Part shown: one piece after another, positions 1 through 8,178 of the stretch
Layout: every line of letters starts with the position of its first letter
Numbering within the stretch: position 1 is the stretch's first letter
Assembly: GCA_945952465.1 (NCBI GenBank)
Contig: CAMFIB010000001.1
Coordinates: 620,001 to 684,000 of the forward strand
Reading direction: 5' to 3'
Origin: an uncultured Pseudomonadota bacterium
GTDB lineage: Bacteria > Pseudomonadota > Gammaproteobacteria > Burkholderiales > Burkholderiaceae_C
DNA length: 64,000 bases
The notes under the pieces: model-generated
What the model was told of the DNA's origin: nothing
What the model saw: only the letters and a program-made list of their open reading frames with translations
Database searches by the model: none
Program-made: the position numbers and the translations under genes

Positions 1-2
1 TG

Positions 3-1532
3 CTGCCGGTGCTGCACACGCTGATCGCCCAGCAGAAAGCCGCCGCCGAGCGTGAACGCGCCGAGATGGAAAAGGCCGCCGCAGACGCCGCCGCCCGTGG
101 CGAAGCCGCGCCCAAGCGCCCGCGCCGCAAGGACCCGACCAACCCGCGCCACTTCAAGGCCGCCTCGCCCGGCGCCCTCATCCTGTGCCCCACGCGTGAG
201 CTGGCCCAGCAGGTTGCGCACGACGCGATCGACCTGGTCAAGCATTGCCGGGGCCTGCGCGTGGCCAACGTGGTGGGCGGCATGCCCTACCAGTTGCAGA
301 TCGCCAAGCTGCAGAACGCCAACCTCGTGGTCGCCACGCCGGGCCGCCTGCTCGACCTGCAGCGTTCGATGCAGATCAAGCTCGACGAAGTGCAGTTCCT
401 CGTCGTCGACGAAGCCGACCGCATGCTCGACCTCGGCTTCGCCGATGACCTTGCCGAGATCAACCAGCTCACCATCGAGCGCCGCCAGACCATGATGTTC
501 AGCGCCACCTTCGCGCCGCGCATCCAGCAACTGGCCGCCCGCGTGATGCGCGAGCCGCAGCGCGTGCAGATCGATTCGCCGCAGGAAAAGCACGCCAACA
601 TCAAGCAGGTGCTGTTCTGGGCCGACAACGCCTTCCACAAGCGCAAGCTGCTCGACCACTGGCTGCGCGACACCACGATCAACCAGGCCATCGTCTTCGC
701 CAGCACGCAGATCGAGTGCGACGGCCTCGCCGGTGACCTGCAGCAGGCTGGCTTCTCCGCCGTGGCGTTGCACGGTGCCCTGAGCCAGGGCCTGCGCAAC
801 CGCCGCCTGATGGCGCTGCGCAACGGCCAGGTGCAGATCCTGGTGGCCACCGACGTCGCGGCCCGCGGCATCGACGTGCCCACCATCACCCACGTCTTCA
901 ATTTCGGCCTGCCGATGAAGTCGGAGGACTACACCCACCGCATCGGCCGCACCGGCCGCGCCGGCCGCGACGGCATCGCCGTCACCTTCGCCGAATTCCG
1001 CGACCGTCGCAAGATCTTCGACATTGAGGCCTACAGCCGCCAGCCGCTTCAGGCCGAGGTGGTGCCGGGTCTGGAGCCGCAGCAGCGCATGCCCGAATCG
1101 CGCCCGCGCGGTGGCTTCGGCGACCGCAACGGCCGTGGAGGTGGAGGTGGCAACTGGCGCGGCAATGACCGCCGCGACGGCCCGCCCGCCCGCTTTGGCC
1201 GTGGCGGCCCGGCCCCGCGCGACGCACGCGACAACGGTGGCTATGGCCGCATGGGTGGCTTCGGCGAATCCGCCGGTGCGCCGCGCCACGGCCATGGCGG
1301 CCAACAGGACCACCGCGGTGACCGCCCGGGCTACGGCCGTCCGGCCCACCATACGCCCCATCACGCCCCGCACCACGGCGCCCATGGCCAGCCGGCCGGT
1401 GCCCGTTCCAACGGCGGCGGTTTCGCCGGCAACGGTGGGAATGGCGGCGGCAAGGTGTTCGCGCCGCGCGACGCGCAGAAGCGTGCCGAGCGCCCGCGCC
1501 GCACAGACCGCAGCAACGACCGGCGCGGCTGA
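3..1532 (+). CDS. DEAD-box ATP-dependent RNA helicase, RhlE-like (5' partial)
   Basis: The reading frame is open from the window edge, so the Q motif and Walker A motif of this helicase lie upstream and are not visible. The rest of the core is complete and in order: motif Ia PTRELAQQ, Ib TPGRLLD, II DEAD followed by RMLDLGF, III SAT, IV IVFAS, V ATDVAARGID and VI HRIGRTGRAGR. A basic stretch (APKRPRRKD) precedes motif Ia. After about residue 340 comes a long tail rich in Gly, Arg, Asn and His with repeated HHxPHH-like runs, as in RhlE-group helicases, where such tails bind RNA non-specifically. Known role of the family: ATP-driven remodelling of RNA duplexes in ribosome assembly and RNA decay. 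It ends just before a strong terminator. The family is certain; the exact paralogue (RhlE, SrmB or another) is inferred. Confidence 0.93.
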   Translation: MPVLHTLIAQQKAAAERERAEMEKAAADAAARGEAAPKRPRRKDPTNPRHFKAASPGALILCPTRELAQQVAHDAIDLVKHCRGLRVANVVGGMPYQLQIAKLQNANLVVATPGRLLDLQRSMQIKLDEVQFLVVDEADRMLDLGFADDLAEINQLTIERRQTMMFSATFAPRIQQLAARVMREPQRVQIDSPQEKHANIKQVLFWADNAFHKRKLLDHWLRDTTINQAIVFASTQIECDGLAGDLQQAGFSAVALHGALSQGLRNRRLMALRNGQVQILVATDVAARGIDVPTITHVFNFGLPMKSEDYTHRIGRTGRAGRDGIAVTFAEFRDRRKIFDIEAYSRQPLQAEVVPGLEPQQRMPESRPRGGFGDRNGRGGGGGNWRGNDRRDGPPARFGRGGPAPRDARDNGGYGRMGGFGESAGAPRHGHGGQQDHRGDRPGYGRPAHHTPHHAPHHGAHGQPAGARSNGGGFAGNGGNGGGKVFAPRDAQKRAERPRRTDRSNDRRG

Positions 1533-1556
1533 TCCGGCCACGCCTCTGCCCCAATG

Positions 1557-1583
1557 AAAAAGCCCGCTTGCGCGGGCTTTTTC
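1557..1583. terminator. Rho-independent terminator, probably bidirectional
   Basis: GCCCGC (1562-1567), loop TTGC and GCGGGC (1572-1577) are flanked by five A on the left and five T on the right. The hairpin therefore has a U-tract on both strands. It can end the helicase transcript (+) and the bacterioferritin transcript (-), which converge here. Confidence 0.9.
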
Positions 1584-1617
1584 TATTTCTTCTTGGCAGT
1601 GGAACGACGGGAAAAAT

Positions 1618-2094
1618 TCAGCTGACTTCGCCCATCTGGCTTTGCAGGTAGTTCTGCAGGCCGACCTTGTCGATCAGGTCGAGCTGGGTCTCGAGAAAGT
1701 CGATGTGCTCTTCGGTGTCGTCGAGGATTTCCTGGAGCAGGTCGCGCGAGCCGTAGTCGCGCGAGAGTTCGCATTGGGCAATGCCGGCCTTGATGGTGGC
1801 TTGCGCGCCTTGCTCGCTCTTCAGGTCGCAGGCCAGCGCTTCGGGCACCGATTCACCGACCATCAGCTTGCCGAGGTCTTGCAGGTTGGGCAGGCCGTCG
1901 AGCATGAAGATGCGGTCCATCAGCTTGTCGGCATGCTTCATCTCGCCGATCGACTCTTCGTATTCCTTCTTGGCCAGCTTGTCGAGGCCCCAGTGCTTCA
2001 TCATGCGGTAGTGCAGGAAGTACTGGTTGATGGCCGTCAGTTCGTTCTTGAGCTGGGCCTGCAGTTGTTCGATGACTTTCGGGTCGCCTTGCAT
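1618..2094 (-). CDS. bfr: Bacterioferritin
   Basis: A 158-residue haem-containing ferritin that oxidises Fe(II) and stores iron in the cytoplasm as a 24-mer. The start MQGDPKVIEQL fits the family length; a longer upstream frame exists but is not needed, and AAAGG stands about 8 nt before this ATG. The diiron centre residues are in place: E18, Y25, E51 and H54, with a later E-H pair in the segment DDTEEHIDFLE. M52, the haem ligand shared between two subunits, is present, so this is the haem-binding type. No bacterioferritin-associated ferredoxin gene is seen next to it; the next gene upstream on the same strand is a 64-residue unknown. It converges with the helicase gene and shares the terminator region with it. 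Confidence 0.95.
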   Translation of the reverse strand: MQGDPKVIEQLQAQLKNELTAINQYFLHYRMMKHWGLDKLAKKEYEESIGEMKHADKLMDRIFMLDGLPNLQDLGKLMVGESVPEALACDLKSEQGAQATIKAGIAQCELSRDYGSRDLLQEILDDTEEHIDFLETQLDLIDKVGLQNYLQSQMGEVS

Positions 2095-2319
2095 CACGGA
2101 TGCCTTTCGTTGTTCTGTGGATGCCGCATTGTCCCCGCTGCCGCAGGGCGCGCGCAAGCGAAGCCCCCGCACCGGCGGTCTGCATGCGTTTGGTGTTCAG
2201 AAGCGTTCTCGTTCGCAGTGGCGCGAACGGCCGGCGATGGCCGGAAAGAGAGAGGCGGAGGAAGGCGGAAGAGGGGGAGGAACGCCCAACGGCGCGGGGC
2301 CGTCAGGCGGTTGCCGGCT

Positions 2320-2514
2320 TCAATGGAAGGCCGGCACGGGAGCGCGTTGCTGGAACGGCCGCTCGGTGGGCCGGAATTCGCCCCGGCGCTGCACGGCGCT
2401 GGCCGGCAGGTCGTCCCGCCAGCGCGGGTTCATCTGTTTGCAGCGTCGGTAGGCGGTGAGGCGGGGCAGGGCGGGTGCCTGCTCGTCGATGTCGACATCG
2501 GTTCGGAAATGCAT
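2320..2514 (-). CDS. Small hypothetical protein (64 aa)
   Basis: A 64-residue frame beginning MHFRTDVDIDEQAP and ending RAPVPAFH. I do not recognise it. The evidence for coding is codon use: by eye more than four fifths of the third positions are G or C, as in neighbouring genes. It is soluble, rich in Arg and Pro, with no signal peptide or membrane segment. It lies upstream of bfr on the same strand, separated by about 225 bp in which I see no gene. That gap holds an inverted repeat GTTCGC/GCGAAC (2211-2228). It is not a Bfd-type ferredoxin, because the CxC and CxxC cysteine pairs are absent. Confidence 0.5.
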   Translation of the reverse strand: MHFRTDVDIDEQAPALPRLTAYRRCKQMNPRWRDDLPASAVQRRGEFRPTERPFQQRAPVPAFH

Positions 2515-2704
2515 GGCAGTCTTTCTTCAATCAAGGATCGCTTCGATTTGAGGTGCCCGGCAGAGGCGATGGTGTCGCCGGAGCCAGACGGCGCGACGCG
2601 CTTTTGGATGACGCCGCACAGGTGATTTTTCTCACGTCTCGTGTCAGTTTCAATTCAGGTTTCAATCGGTTACGCGTAAAGCGCGGCCGTTCTGGCCGCG
2701 CGCC

Positions 2705-3280
2705 TCACACCAGCCCGCACCAGCCCAGCAGGGCGCCAGCCGCCAGCAGCCACAGCAGGTGGATGCGGGTGCGCCACACCGCCAGCGCGATCGCCGCGGT
2801 CAGCAGCCAGAGGGGCCAGTCCTTCCTGGTGGAATTGCCGCCTGCGGTGGTCAACAGCCAGCCGGTGGCCAGCAGCAGGCCGATGACGATGGGCGCCATC
2901 GCCTGCTTGAAGGCGCGCACGCCGAGTTTGTCGCGGTTGCGGTGGCCCCAGCTCGCGGCGAGGTAGGTGAGGGTGGTGCTGGGCACCAGAATGCCCAGCA
3001 TGGTCAGGAAAACAGCCATCAACCCGGTGGCCACGCCGCCGGCGTTCAGCCCCACATGCCAGCCCATCAGCGCCACGAACAGCACGTTGGGGCCGGGCGC
3101 GGCCTGCGCGATGGCGATGGACGCGTTGAACTGCGGGTCGGTCATCCAGTGCTTGGCGTCGACGAGGTAGCGGTGCATGTCGGGCGCGGTGGTGATCGCC
3201 CCGCCGATGGACAGCAGCGACAGCGACAGGAAATGCACGAAGAACTGCAGCCAGTCGCCCGGGGTCAGCGTGATGCTCAT
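2705..3280 (-). CDS. Chromate transporter half-protein, CHR family (second of pair)
   Basis: A 191-residue membrane protein of the CHR family, which exports chromate or related oxyanions. It holds a single CHR domain: the segment SIGGAITTAPDMHRYLV followed by AIAQAAPGPNVLFVALMG matches the family signature, in which a PGPN turn follows an Ala-rich helix. About five to six hydrophobic segments follow. Start MSITLTPGDW is chosen because it begins 4 bp after the stop of the companion gene (3285-3863), which carries the other CHR domain. Short-chain CHR proteins are known to work as pairs encoded in tandem, one in each membrane orientation. The true substrate cannot be told from sequence. Confidence 0.88.
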   Translation of the reverse strand: MSITLTPGDWLQFFVHFLSLSLLSIGGAITTAPDMHRYLVDAKHWMTDPQFNASIAIAQAAPGPNVLFVALMGWHVGLNAGGVATGLMAVFLTMLGILVPSTTLTYLAASWGHRNRDKLGVRAFKQAMAPIVIGLLLATGWLLTTAGGNSTRKDWPLWLLTAAIALAVWRTRIHLLWLLAAGALLGWCGLV

Positions 3281-3284
3281 GCCG

Positions 3285-3863
3285 TCACGCCAGCCGGCGC
3301 CGCGCCAGCAGGAAAGCCACCGTGCCCAGGCCCGGCAGCACATACACCAGCGGCCAGCGAAGCAATGCGATTGCTATGAAAGCAATAGCTGAAAAGCCAA
3401 TGCACACGCTGACTCCGAGCACATTTTTCTTCAAAGCGGGGGCCAGCTTGAGCCCGGTGGCAATGATCAGGCCCGCCGCCGCTGCGCCCATGCCGCGCAG
3501 CGCGCCCGCCACGCCGGGGTGGTCGGCGAACTGGGCGTAGACGCCGGCCAGCAGCAGCACGATGACCAAGGGCACCGCCAGCATGCCGGCCAGCGCCGCC
3601 AGCGCGCCTGAGAGGCCGAAATAGCGGCCGCCGATCATCAGCGAGATGTTGACCACGTTGGGCCCGGGCATCACCTGCGCCACGGCCCATTCCTCGACGA
3701 ATTCTTCCGGCGTCAGCCAGCGCTTCTTCTCGACCAGTTCGCGCTGCACGACGGCCAGCACGCCGCCGAAACCCTGCAGGGCCAGCAGCGTGAAGGAGAC
3801 GAACAGGTCCCAGCGCGAGCTGGGCTGGTGGGATGCGGGCGCTTTCGGGGCGGATTCAGGCAT
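3285..3863 (-). CDS. Chromate transporter half-protein, CHR family (first of pair)
   Basis: A 192-residue membrane protein with one CHR domain: GFGGVLAVVQRELVEKKRWL, then AVAQVMPGPNVVNISLMIG, then four or so hydrophobic helices. It is the promoter-proximal member of a two-gene unit with 2705-3280. Start MPESAPKAP is selected; an upstream in-frame ATG would add 19 Arg-rich residues and run into the next gene's stop. Its last third (roughly residues 145-164, reading GVSVCIGFSAIAFIAIA) is encoded by a copy of the dispersed repeat described separately. That copy therefore contributes a hydrophobic helix to this protein. Confidence 0.88.
   Translation of the reverse strand: MPESAPKAPASHQPSSRWDLFVSFTLLALQGFGGVLAVVQRELVEKKRWLTPEEFVEEWAVAQVMPGPNVVNISLMIGGRYFGLSGALAALAGMLAVPLVIVLLLAGVYAQFADHPGVAGALRGMGAAAAGLIIATGLKLAPALKKNVLGVSVCIGFSAIAFIAIALLRWPLVYVLPGLGTVAFLLARRRLA
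3373..3429 (-). repeat. Dispersed 43-bp-core repeat, copy A (inside chrA gene)
   Basis: Read on the minus strand, the copy runs from GAAAAATGTGC through GAGTCAGCG to the terminal hairpin GCTAT/ATAGC. The distance from the first base of the AGTC box to the final AGC is exactly 43 bp, as in all complete copies. It is the most diverged coding copy, about 24 of 43 positions equal to copy C. It is read in the frame x-GA-GTC-AGC-G, the same phase as copies D and E. Confidence 0.6.
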
Positions 3864-3879
3864 CCGCCGATTTTCGGGC

Positions 3880-4647
3880 CTAGACCGACATGCCGCCGGA
3901 CACCTCGATGACCGCGCCATTGATGTAGCTGGCCTCGTCGCTCGCCAGGAAGGCGTAGGTGTTGGCGATTTCTTCCGGCTGGCCGAGGCGGCGCAGCGGC
4001 ACGCGGCTTTCCATCTCGCCGATCACCTTCTCGGGAACGGTGGACAGGATGGGCGTGCTGATGAAGCCGGGCGCCACCGCGTTCACGCGCACGCCCTTGG
4101 GGCCGAGTTCGCGGCTCCAGGTCTTGGTGAAGCCGATCACGCCGAACTTGGTGGCGGCGTAGTTGGTCTGGCCGAAGTTGCCGTAGATGCCGACCACCGA
4201 GCTGGCGTTCAGGATCACGCCGCTGCCCTGGGCGGCCATGGTGTCGGCCACCGCCTGCGCGCAGTGGAAAACGCCACGCAGGTTGACGTCGATCACGCGG
4301 TCGAACTGCTCCATCGTCATCTTCTGCAGGCGGGCGTCCTGCGTGATGCCGGCGTTGTTGACCAGCACGTCGATGCGGCCGAACTGCTCTTTCACGCGGG
4401 CGGCCACGGCGTCGACCATCTCGCGGCTGGTGACGTCGACCACGAAGCCTTCGGCGCGCGCGCCGGCTGCGCGGCATTGCGCCACGGCCTCGTCGACCGC
4501 CGCCTGCTTGATGTCGCAGACGATGACGATCGCGCCTTCACGGGCGAATTTCAGCGCGGTGGCCAGGCCGATGCCTTGGGCAGCGCCGGTGATGATGCTG
4601 ACTTTGCCGTGCAGACGGCCCTGGGCGGTAGCGGTGATCGTGGACAT
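3880..4647 (-). CDS. Short-chain dehydrogenase/reductase, FabG/PhaB-like
   Basis: A 255-residue classical SDR. The NAD(P) binding motif TGAAQGIG is near residue 20, NNAG near 94, the catalytic Ser in NASSVVG, and Tyr/Lys in YAATK near residue 160; the C-terminus ends [14 protein letters not shown]. Members of this clade reduce 3-oxoacyl-ACP or acetoacetyl-CoA with NADPH. The Asp in CDIKQ after the second strand suggests that NAD could be preferred instead. It lies directly downstream of the beta-oxidation genes on the same strand (85 bp gap), so a role with CoA thioesters is plausible. A PhaB-type acetoacetyl-CoA reductase is one possibility, but no phaC or phaA pair is visible to confirm it. 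Confidence 0.88.
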   Translation of the reverse strand: MSTITATAQGRLHGKVSIITGAAQGIGLATALKFAREGAIVIVCDIKQAAVDEAVAQCRAAGARAEGFVVDVTSREMVDAVAARVKEQFGRIDVLVNNAGITQDARLQKMTMEQFDRVIDVNLRGVFHCAQAVADTMAAQGSGVILNASSVVGIYGNFGQTNYAATKFGVIGFTKTWSRELGPKGVRVNAVAPGFISTPILSTVPEKVIGEMESRVPLRRLGQPEEIANTYAFLASDEASYINGAVIEVSGGMSV

Positions 4648-4731
4648 TGGTGAACGGTGCTTGCGTTGGTTATAGCCGCCCGGTCGGCACGGCCAATCCG
4701 CGAGTGTAGCCAGCAGCCTTACACAGACTTT

Positions 4732-6861
4732 TTAGTAGCTGGGCCGGTGCTTTTCCAGCGTCGCTGCCACATCGGCGCCGACATGGAAGCCCGCACCATG
4801 CCGTGCCGCCAGCTCGTCGGCGCGCTTGGCGAACGCATCGACACCCATGCCGTAGACGAACTGCAGAGCACCGCCGGTCCAGGCGGGGAAGCCGATGCCG
4901 AAGATGGAGCCGATGTTGGCGTCGTGCACGCTGGTCAGCACGCCTTCGTGCAGGCAGCGCGCGGTTTCGATGGCCTGGCGGTACAGCAGCCTGTCCTTCA
5001 GTTCCTCGATGTCCCAGGGCACATCGGGCTTCTCGAACAAGTTTCTCAGCTGCGGCCACAGCTGCTTCTTCTGGCCTGCGGGGTAGTCGTAGAAACCACC
5101 GCCGCCAGCACGGCCAGGCCGCTTCAGCTCTTTCACCATGCGCTCGACCAGCAGCTCGCCCGGCGTGGCGCGGTAGCCCGGCACGTCGGCCCGGGTCTGG
5201 TCGAGCACATGCACGCTCAAGGAGAGCGCGGTTTCGTCCAGCACCGCCAGCGGCCCGACCGGCATGCCGCACTGCAGGCCCGCGTTCTCGATCACCGGCG
5301 CGGGAATGCCTTCGCCCAGCATCGCCGCGCCTTCCATCACGAAGGTGCCGAAGGTGCGGCTGGTGTAGAAGCCGCGCGAGTCGTTGACGACGATGGGCAG
5401 TTTGCCGAGTGCCTGCACGTAGTCGTAGGCGCGGGCGACCGTCTCGTCGTCGGTCTGCTGGCCGCGAATGATCTCGACCAGCCGCATCTTGTCGACCGGG
5501 CTGAAGAAGTGGATGCCGATGAATTTTTCGGGCCGGGCGCTGGCCGGCGCCAGACCGCTGATCGGCAGCGTGGAGGTGTTGCTGGCGAAGAAGCCGCCTT
5601 CGGCGAGCTGCGGCTCGGCCTCCTGCGTGACTCGGGCCTTCAATTCGCGGTTCTCGAACACCGCTTCGATGATGAGGTCGCAGCCTTTCAGGTCTGCCAC
5701 GTCGCCGGTGGCGGTGATGCGGTCCAGAAGCGCCTGCTGCTCGGTCGGCGTGAGCCTGCCCTTGTCGACCCGCGCCTGCGTGAGCTTGCGGCTGTAGGCC
5801 TTGCCCGCCTCGGCCTTCTCGGCGCTCACGTCCTTCAGCACGGTGGCGATGCCACGGCTGGCCTGCGCGAACGCGATGCCGGCGCCCATCATGCCGGCGC
5901 CGAGCAGGCCGACCTTCTGCGGCTTGAAGCTGGGCACGTCCGGCGGGCGCGACTGGCCGCTGCGGATCGCGTTCATGTCGAAGAAGAAGGTGTTGATCAT
6001 CGCGCGCGCGTTGCGGCCCGTCATCAGCCGCGCGAGGTGGCGCGATTCGATGCGCAAGGCGGTGTCCACGTCGACCAGCGCGCCTTCCGCCATGCAGGCC
6101 ATGATGGCCTCGGGCGCCGGCATCAGGCCACGCGTCTGCTGCTTCAGCATGGCCGGCGCCACGCTCAGCGCCGCCGCGATCTTCGGGTTGGCGGGTGTGC
6201 CGCCGGGAATCTTGTAATCCTTCGCATCCCACGGGTGGTGGGCGGCCGGGTGGGTGGCGATGAAGGCCAGCGCGGCCTCGCGCAGCGCGTCGGCATTTGG
6301 CACCAGCTCGTGCACCAGGCCCAGTTCCAGCGCCTGTCGCGGGTTGAACAGCTTGCCTTCGATCAGGTAGGGCTGGGCGCCGAGCAGGCCGAGGTGGCGA
6401 ACCATCTTGGTCACGCCGCTGGCGCCGGGCAGCAGGCCCAGCGTCACCTCGGGCAGCCCGAGTTGGGTGCGCGGGTTGTCGACCGCCACGCGGTAGTGGC
6501 CGACCAGCGCCACCTCCCAGCCGCCGCCGAGCGCGGTGCCGTTGATGCAGCTCACCACCGGCTGGCCCAGCGTTTCCAGCGCGCGGAAATTGCGCTTGAC
6601 CCGCTCAATCTCGGCATAGGCGCGTTGCGCGTCGGCCTCGGTCATCCGCATCACGGCCTTCAGGTCGGCACCGGCGAAGAAGCTGGCCTTGGCCGACGCC
6701 AGCACGATGCCGCGAATGTGTGCCTTGTCTCTCAGCACCGCCTCCACCGTCGCCGACAGGTCATCCTGCCACTGCAGGCACATGGTGTTGACCGGCGAGC
6801 CGGGCTCGTCGAAGGTGATGGTGGCGACGCCGTCGGCGAGTTCGTAATGCAGCGTTTTCAT
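4732..6861 (-). CDS. Multifunctional enoyl-CoA hydratase / 3-hydroxyacyl-CoA dehydrogenase (FadB/FadJ-like)
   Basis: A 709-residue two-domain beta-oxidation enzyme. The N-terminal crotonase domain (about residues 1-190) shows the oxyanion-hole segment FFAGADLKAV and GTALGGGWEVAL. The 3-hydroxyacyl-CoA dehydrogenase NAD domain starts at about residue 310 with KVGLLGAGMMGAGIAFA and contains the catalytic His/Glu region GIHFFSPVDKMRLVEII. The C-terminal domain follows, ending KHRPSY. Start MKTLHYEL lies 2 bp after the thiolase stop, so the two genes form a translationally close unit encoding three successive steps of fatty-acid oxidation. The stop codon is embedded in the sequence AGCTACTAA. No frameshift is seen. 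Confidence 0.93.
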   Translation of the reverse strand: MKTLHYELADGVATITFDEPGSPVNTMCLQWQDDLSATVEAVLRDKAHIRGIVLASAKASFFAGADLKAVMRMTEADAQRAYAEIERVKRNFRALETLGQPVVSCINGTALGGGWEVALVGHYRVAVDNPRTQLGLPEVTLGLLPGASGVTKMVRHLGLLGAQPYLIEGKLFNPRQALELGLVHELVPNADALREAALAFIATHPAAHHPWDAKDYKIPGGTPANPKIAAALSVAPAMLKQQTRGLMPAPEAIMACMAEGALVDVDTALRIESRHLARLMTGRNARAMINTFFFDMNAIRSGQSRPPDVPSFKPQKVGLLGAGMMGAGIAFAQASRGIATVLKDVSAEKAEAGKAYSRKLTQARVDKGRLTPTEQQALLDRITATGDVADLKGCDLIIEAVFENRELKARVTQEAEPQLAEGGFFASNTSTLPISGLAPASARPEKFIGIHFFSPVDKMRLVEIIRGQQTDDETVARAYDYVQALGKLPIVVNDSRGFYTSRTFGTFVMEGAAMLGEGIPAPVIENAGLQCGMPVGPLAVLDETALSLSVHVLDQTRADVPGYRATPGELLVERMVKELKRPGRAGGGGFYDYPAGQKKQLWPQLRNLFEKPDVPWDIEELKDRLLYRQAIETARCLHEGVLTSVHDANIGSIFGIGFPAWTGGALQFVYGMGVDAFAKRADELAARHGAGFHVGADVAATLEKHRPSY

Positions 6862-6863
6862 GC

Positions 6864-8069
6864 TCACACCCGTTCCACGATGGCCGCAATGCCCATGCCG
6901 CCGCCCACGCACAGCGTGGCGAGGCCGTAGCGCAGTTGGCGGCGGTGCAGCTCGTCGATCAGCGTGCCGAGGATCATCGCACCGGTCGCGCCGAGCGGGT
7001 GGCCGAGTGCGATCGCGCCGCCGTTCACGTTGACCTTGTCGTGCGGCACATCGAACTCCTTCATGAACAGCATCGGCACCGCGGCGAAGGCTTCGTTGAC
7101 CTCGAACAGGTCGATCTGGTCGATGGTCATGCCGGCCTTGGCCAGCACCTTGCACGTCACCGGCAGCGGGCCGGTCAGCATGATGGTGGGGTCTGCGCCA
7201 CTCACCGCCGTGGCGACGAAGCGCGCGCGCGGCGCCCGACCGAGGCGCTTGGCGGCGGCTTCGGAGCCAATCAGCAGGGCCGCCGCACCGTCGACGATGC
7301 CCGACGAATTGCCGGCATGGTGCACGTGCCGAATGCGCTCCACCTGCGGGTAGCGCGACAGCGCCACCGCGTCGAAACCCATGCTGCCGAGCTGCTCGAA
7401 CGACGGCTTCAGGCCGCCAAGGGCTTCCATCGTGGTGCGCGGCTTGATGAACTCGTCCTCGTCCAGAATCGTCTGGCCGATCGCGTCGAGCACCGGCACC
7501 ACCGAGCGTTTGAAATGGCCGGCCTCGCGTGCCCGGCCGGCGCGCTGTTGCGAAGCCACCGCATAGGCGTCCACATCGTCGCGGCTGAAGTGGTTCAGCG
7601 TGGCGATCAGATCGGCGCCGATGCCCTGCGGCACGAAGGCGGTCGCGCTGTTGGTTTCAGGGTCTTGCGCCCAGGCGCCGCCGTCGCTGCCCAGCGGCAC
7701 CCGGCTCATGCTCTCCACGCCGCCGGCCACCACCAGGTCTTCCCAGCCGCTTTTCACCTTCTGCGCCGCCATGTTCACCGCTTCCAGACCCGACGCGCAG
7801 AAGCGGTTCACCTGCACGCCGGCGGCGGTGTGGGCCCAGCCGGCCTTCAGCGCGGCGGTCTTGGCTATGACCGATCCCTGCTCGCCGACCGGCGACACCA
7901 CGCCCATCACCACGTCGTCCACCTCGGCGCTGTCGAAACCGTTGCGGCGCTGCAGTTCGGTCAGCACGCCGGTCAGCAGATTGATCGGCTTGACCTCGTG
8001 CAGGCTGCCGTCCTTCTTGCCCTTGCCGCGAGGGGTGCGGATGGCGTCGAACACGAAGGCGTCGGTCAT
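6864..8069 (-). CDS. Acetyl-CoA C-acyltransferase (thiolase, FadA-like)
   Basis: A 401-residue thiolase that cleaves 3-oxoacyl-CoA to acetyl-CoA and a shortened acyl-CoA. The acyl-accepting Cys sits in [11 protein letters not shown] near residue 90. The C-terminal catalytic set is [20 protein letters not shown] (His) and CVGGGMG (second Cys). Length and motifs match the degradative FadA/FadI clade. It is the first gene of the minus-strand unit with the multifunctional enzyme downstream. It faces an acyl-CoA dehydrogenase across a 109-bp control region, so the three genes are probably co-regulated by an acyl-CoA-responsive repressor (see 8137-8154). Confidence 0.94.
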   Translation of the reverse strand: MTDAFVFDAIRTPRGKGKKDGSLHEVKPINLLTGVLTELQRRNGFDSAEVDDVVMGVVSPVGEQGSVIAKTAALKAGWAHTAAGVQVNRFCASGLEAVNMAAQKVKSGWEDLVVAGGVESMSRVPLGSDGGAWAQDPETNSATAFVPQGIGADLIATLNHFSRDDVDAYAVASQQRAGRAREAGHFKRSVVPVLDAIGQTILDEDEFIKPRTTMEALGGLKPSFEQLGSMGFDAVALSRYPQVERIRHVHHAGNSSGIVDGAAALLIGSEAAAKRLGRAPRARFVATAVSGADPTIMLTGPLPVTCKVLAKAGMTIDQIDLFEVNEAFAAVPMLFMKEFDVPHDKVNVNGGAIALGHPLGATGAMILGTLIDELHRRQLRYGLATLCVGGGMGIAAIVERV

Positions 8070-8136
8070 CGGGGGTCTCCAGCGTCTGTGCCGCGGGCGA
8101 CTGTCGCCCCGGGTCTCGCCGCAGTATATTCATTTC

Positions 8137-8154
8137 ACCAAGCAAATGCTTTGC
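8137..8154. promoter_or_regulatory. Candidate operator between thiolase and acyl-CoA dehydrogenase genes
   Basis: ACCAAGCA-AA-TGCTTTGC is an inverted repeat in which six of eight half-site positions are symmetrical. It sits in the AT-rich centre of the divergent intergenic region. Its size suits a TetR-family repressor dimer. Which regulator binds is not visible here. Confidence 0.45.
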
Positions 8155-8178
8155 AAAAATAGTCCTTCAGGTGACACC

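Noticed and set aside
2095-2319. Bacterioferritin-associated ferredoxin gene next to bfr
   Set aside because: No CxC/CxxC reading frame is present in either orientation.
4726-4742. Possible extra copy of the dispersed repeat at the end of the FadJ-like gene (CAGCTACTAAAAAG)
   Set aside because: Only the hairpin-like AGCTACTAAAAAG is similar; the AGTCAGCG box at the required distance is absent.
4657-6930. A very long open frame (757 aa) antisense to the multifunctional beta-oxidation gene
   Set aside because: It is a mirror image of the GC-rich codon use of the real gene; it has no family motif and is rich in His, Arg and Ala as such shadows are.
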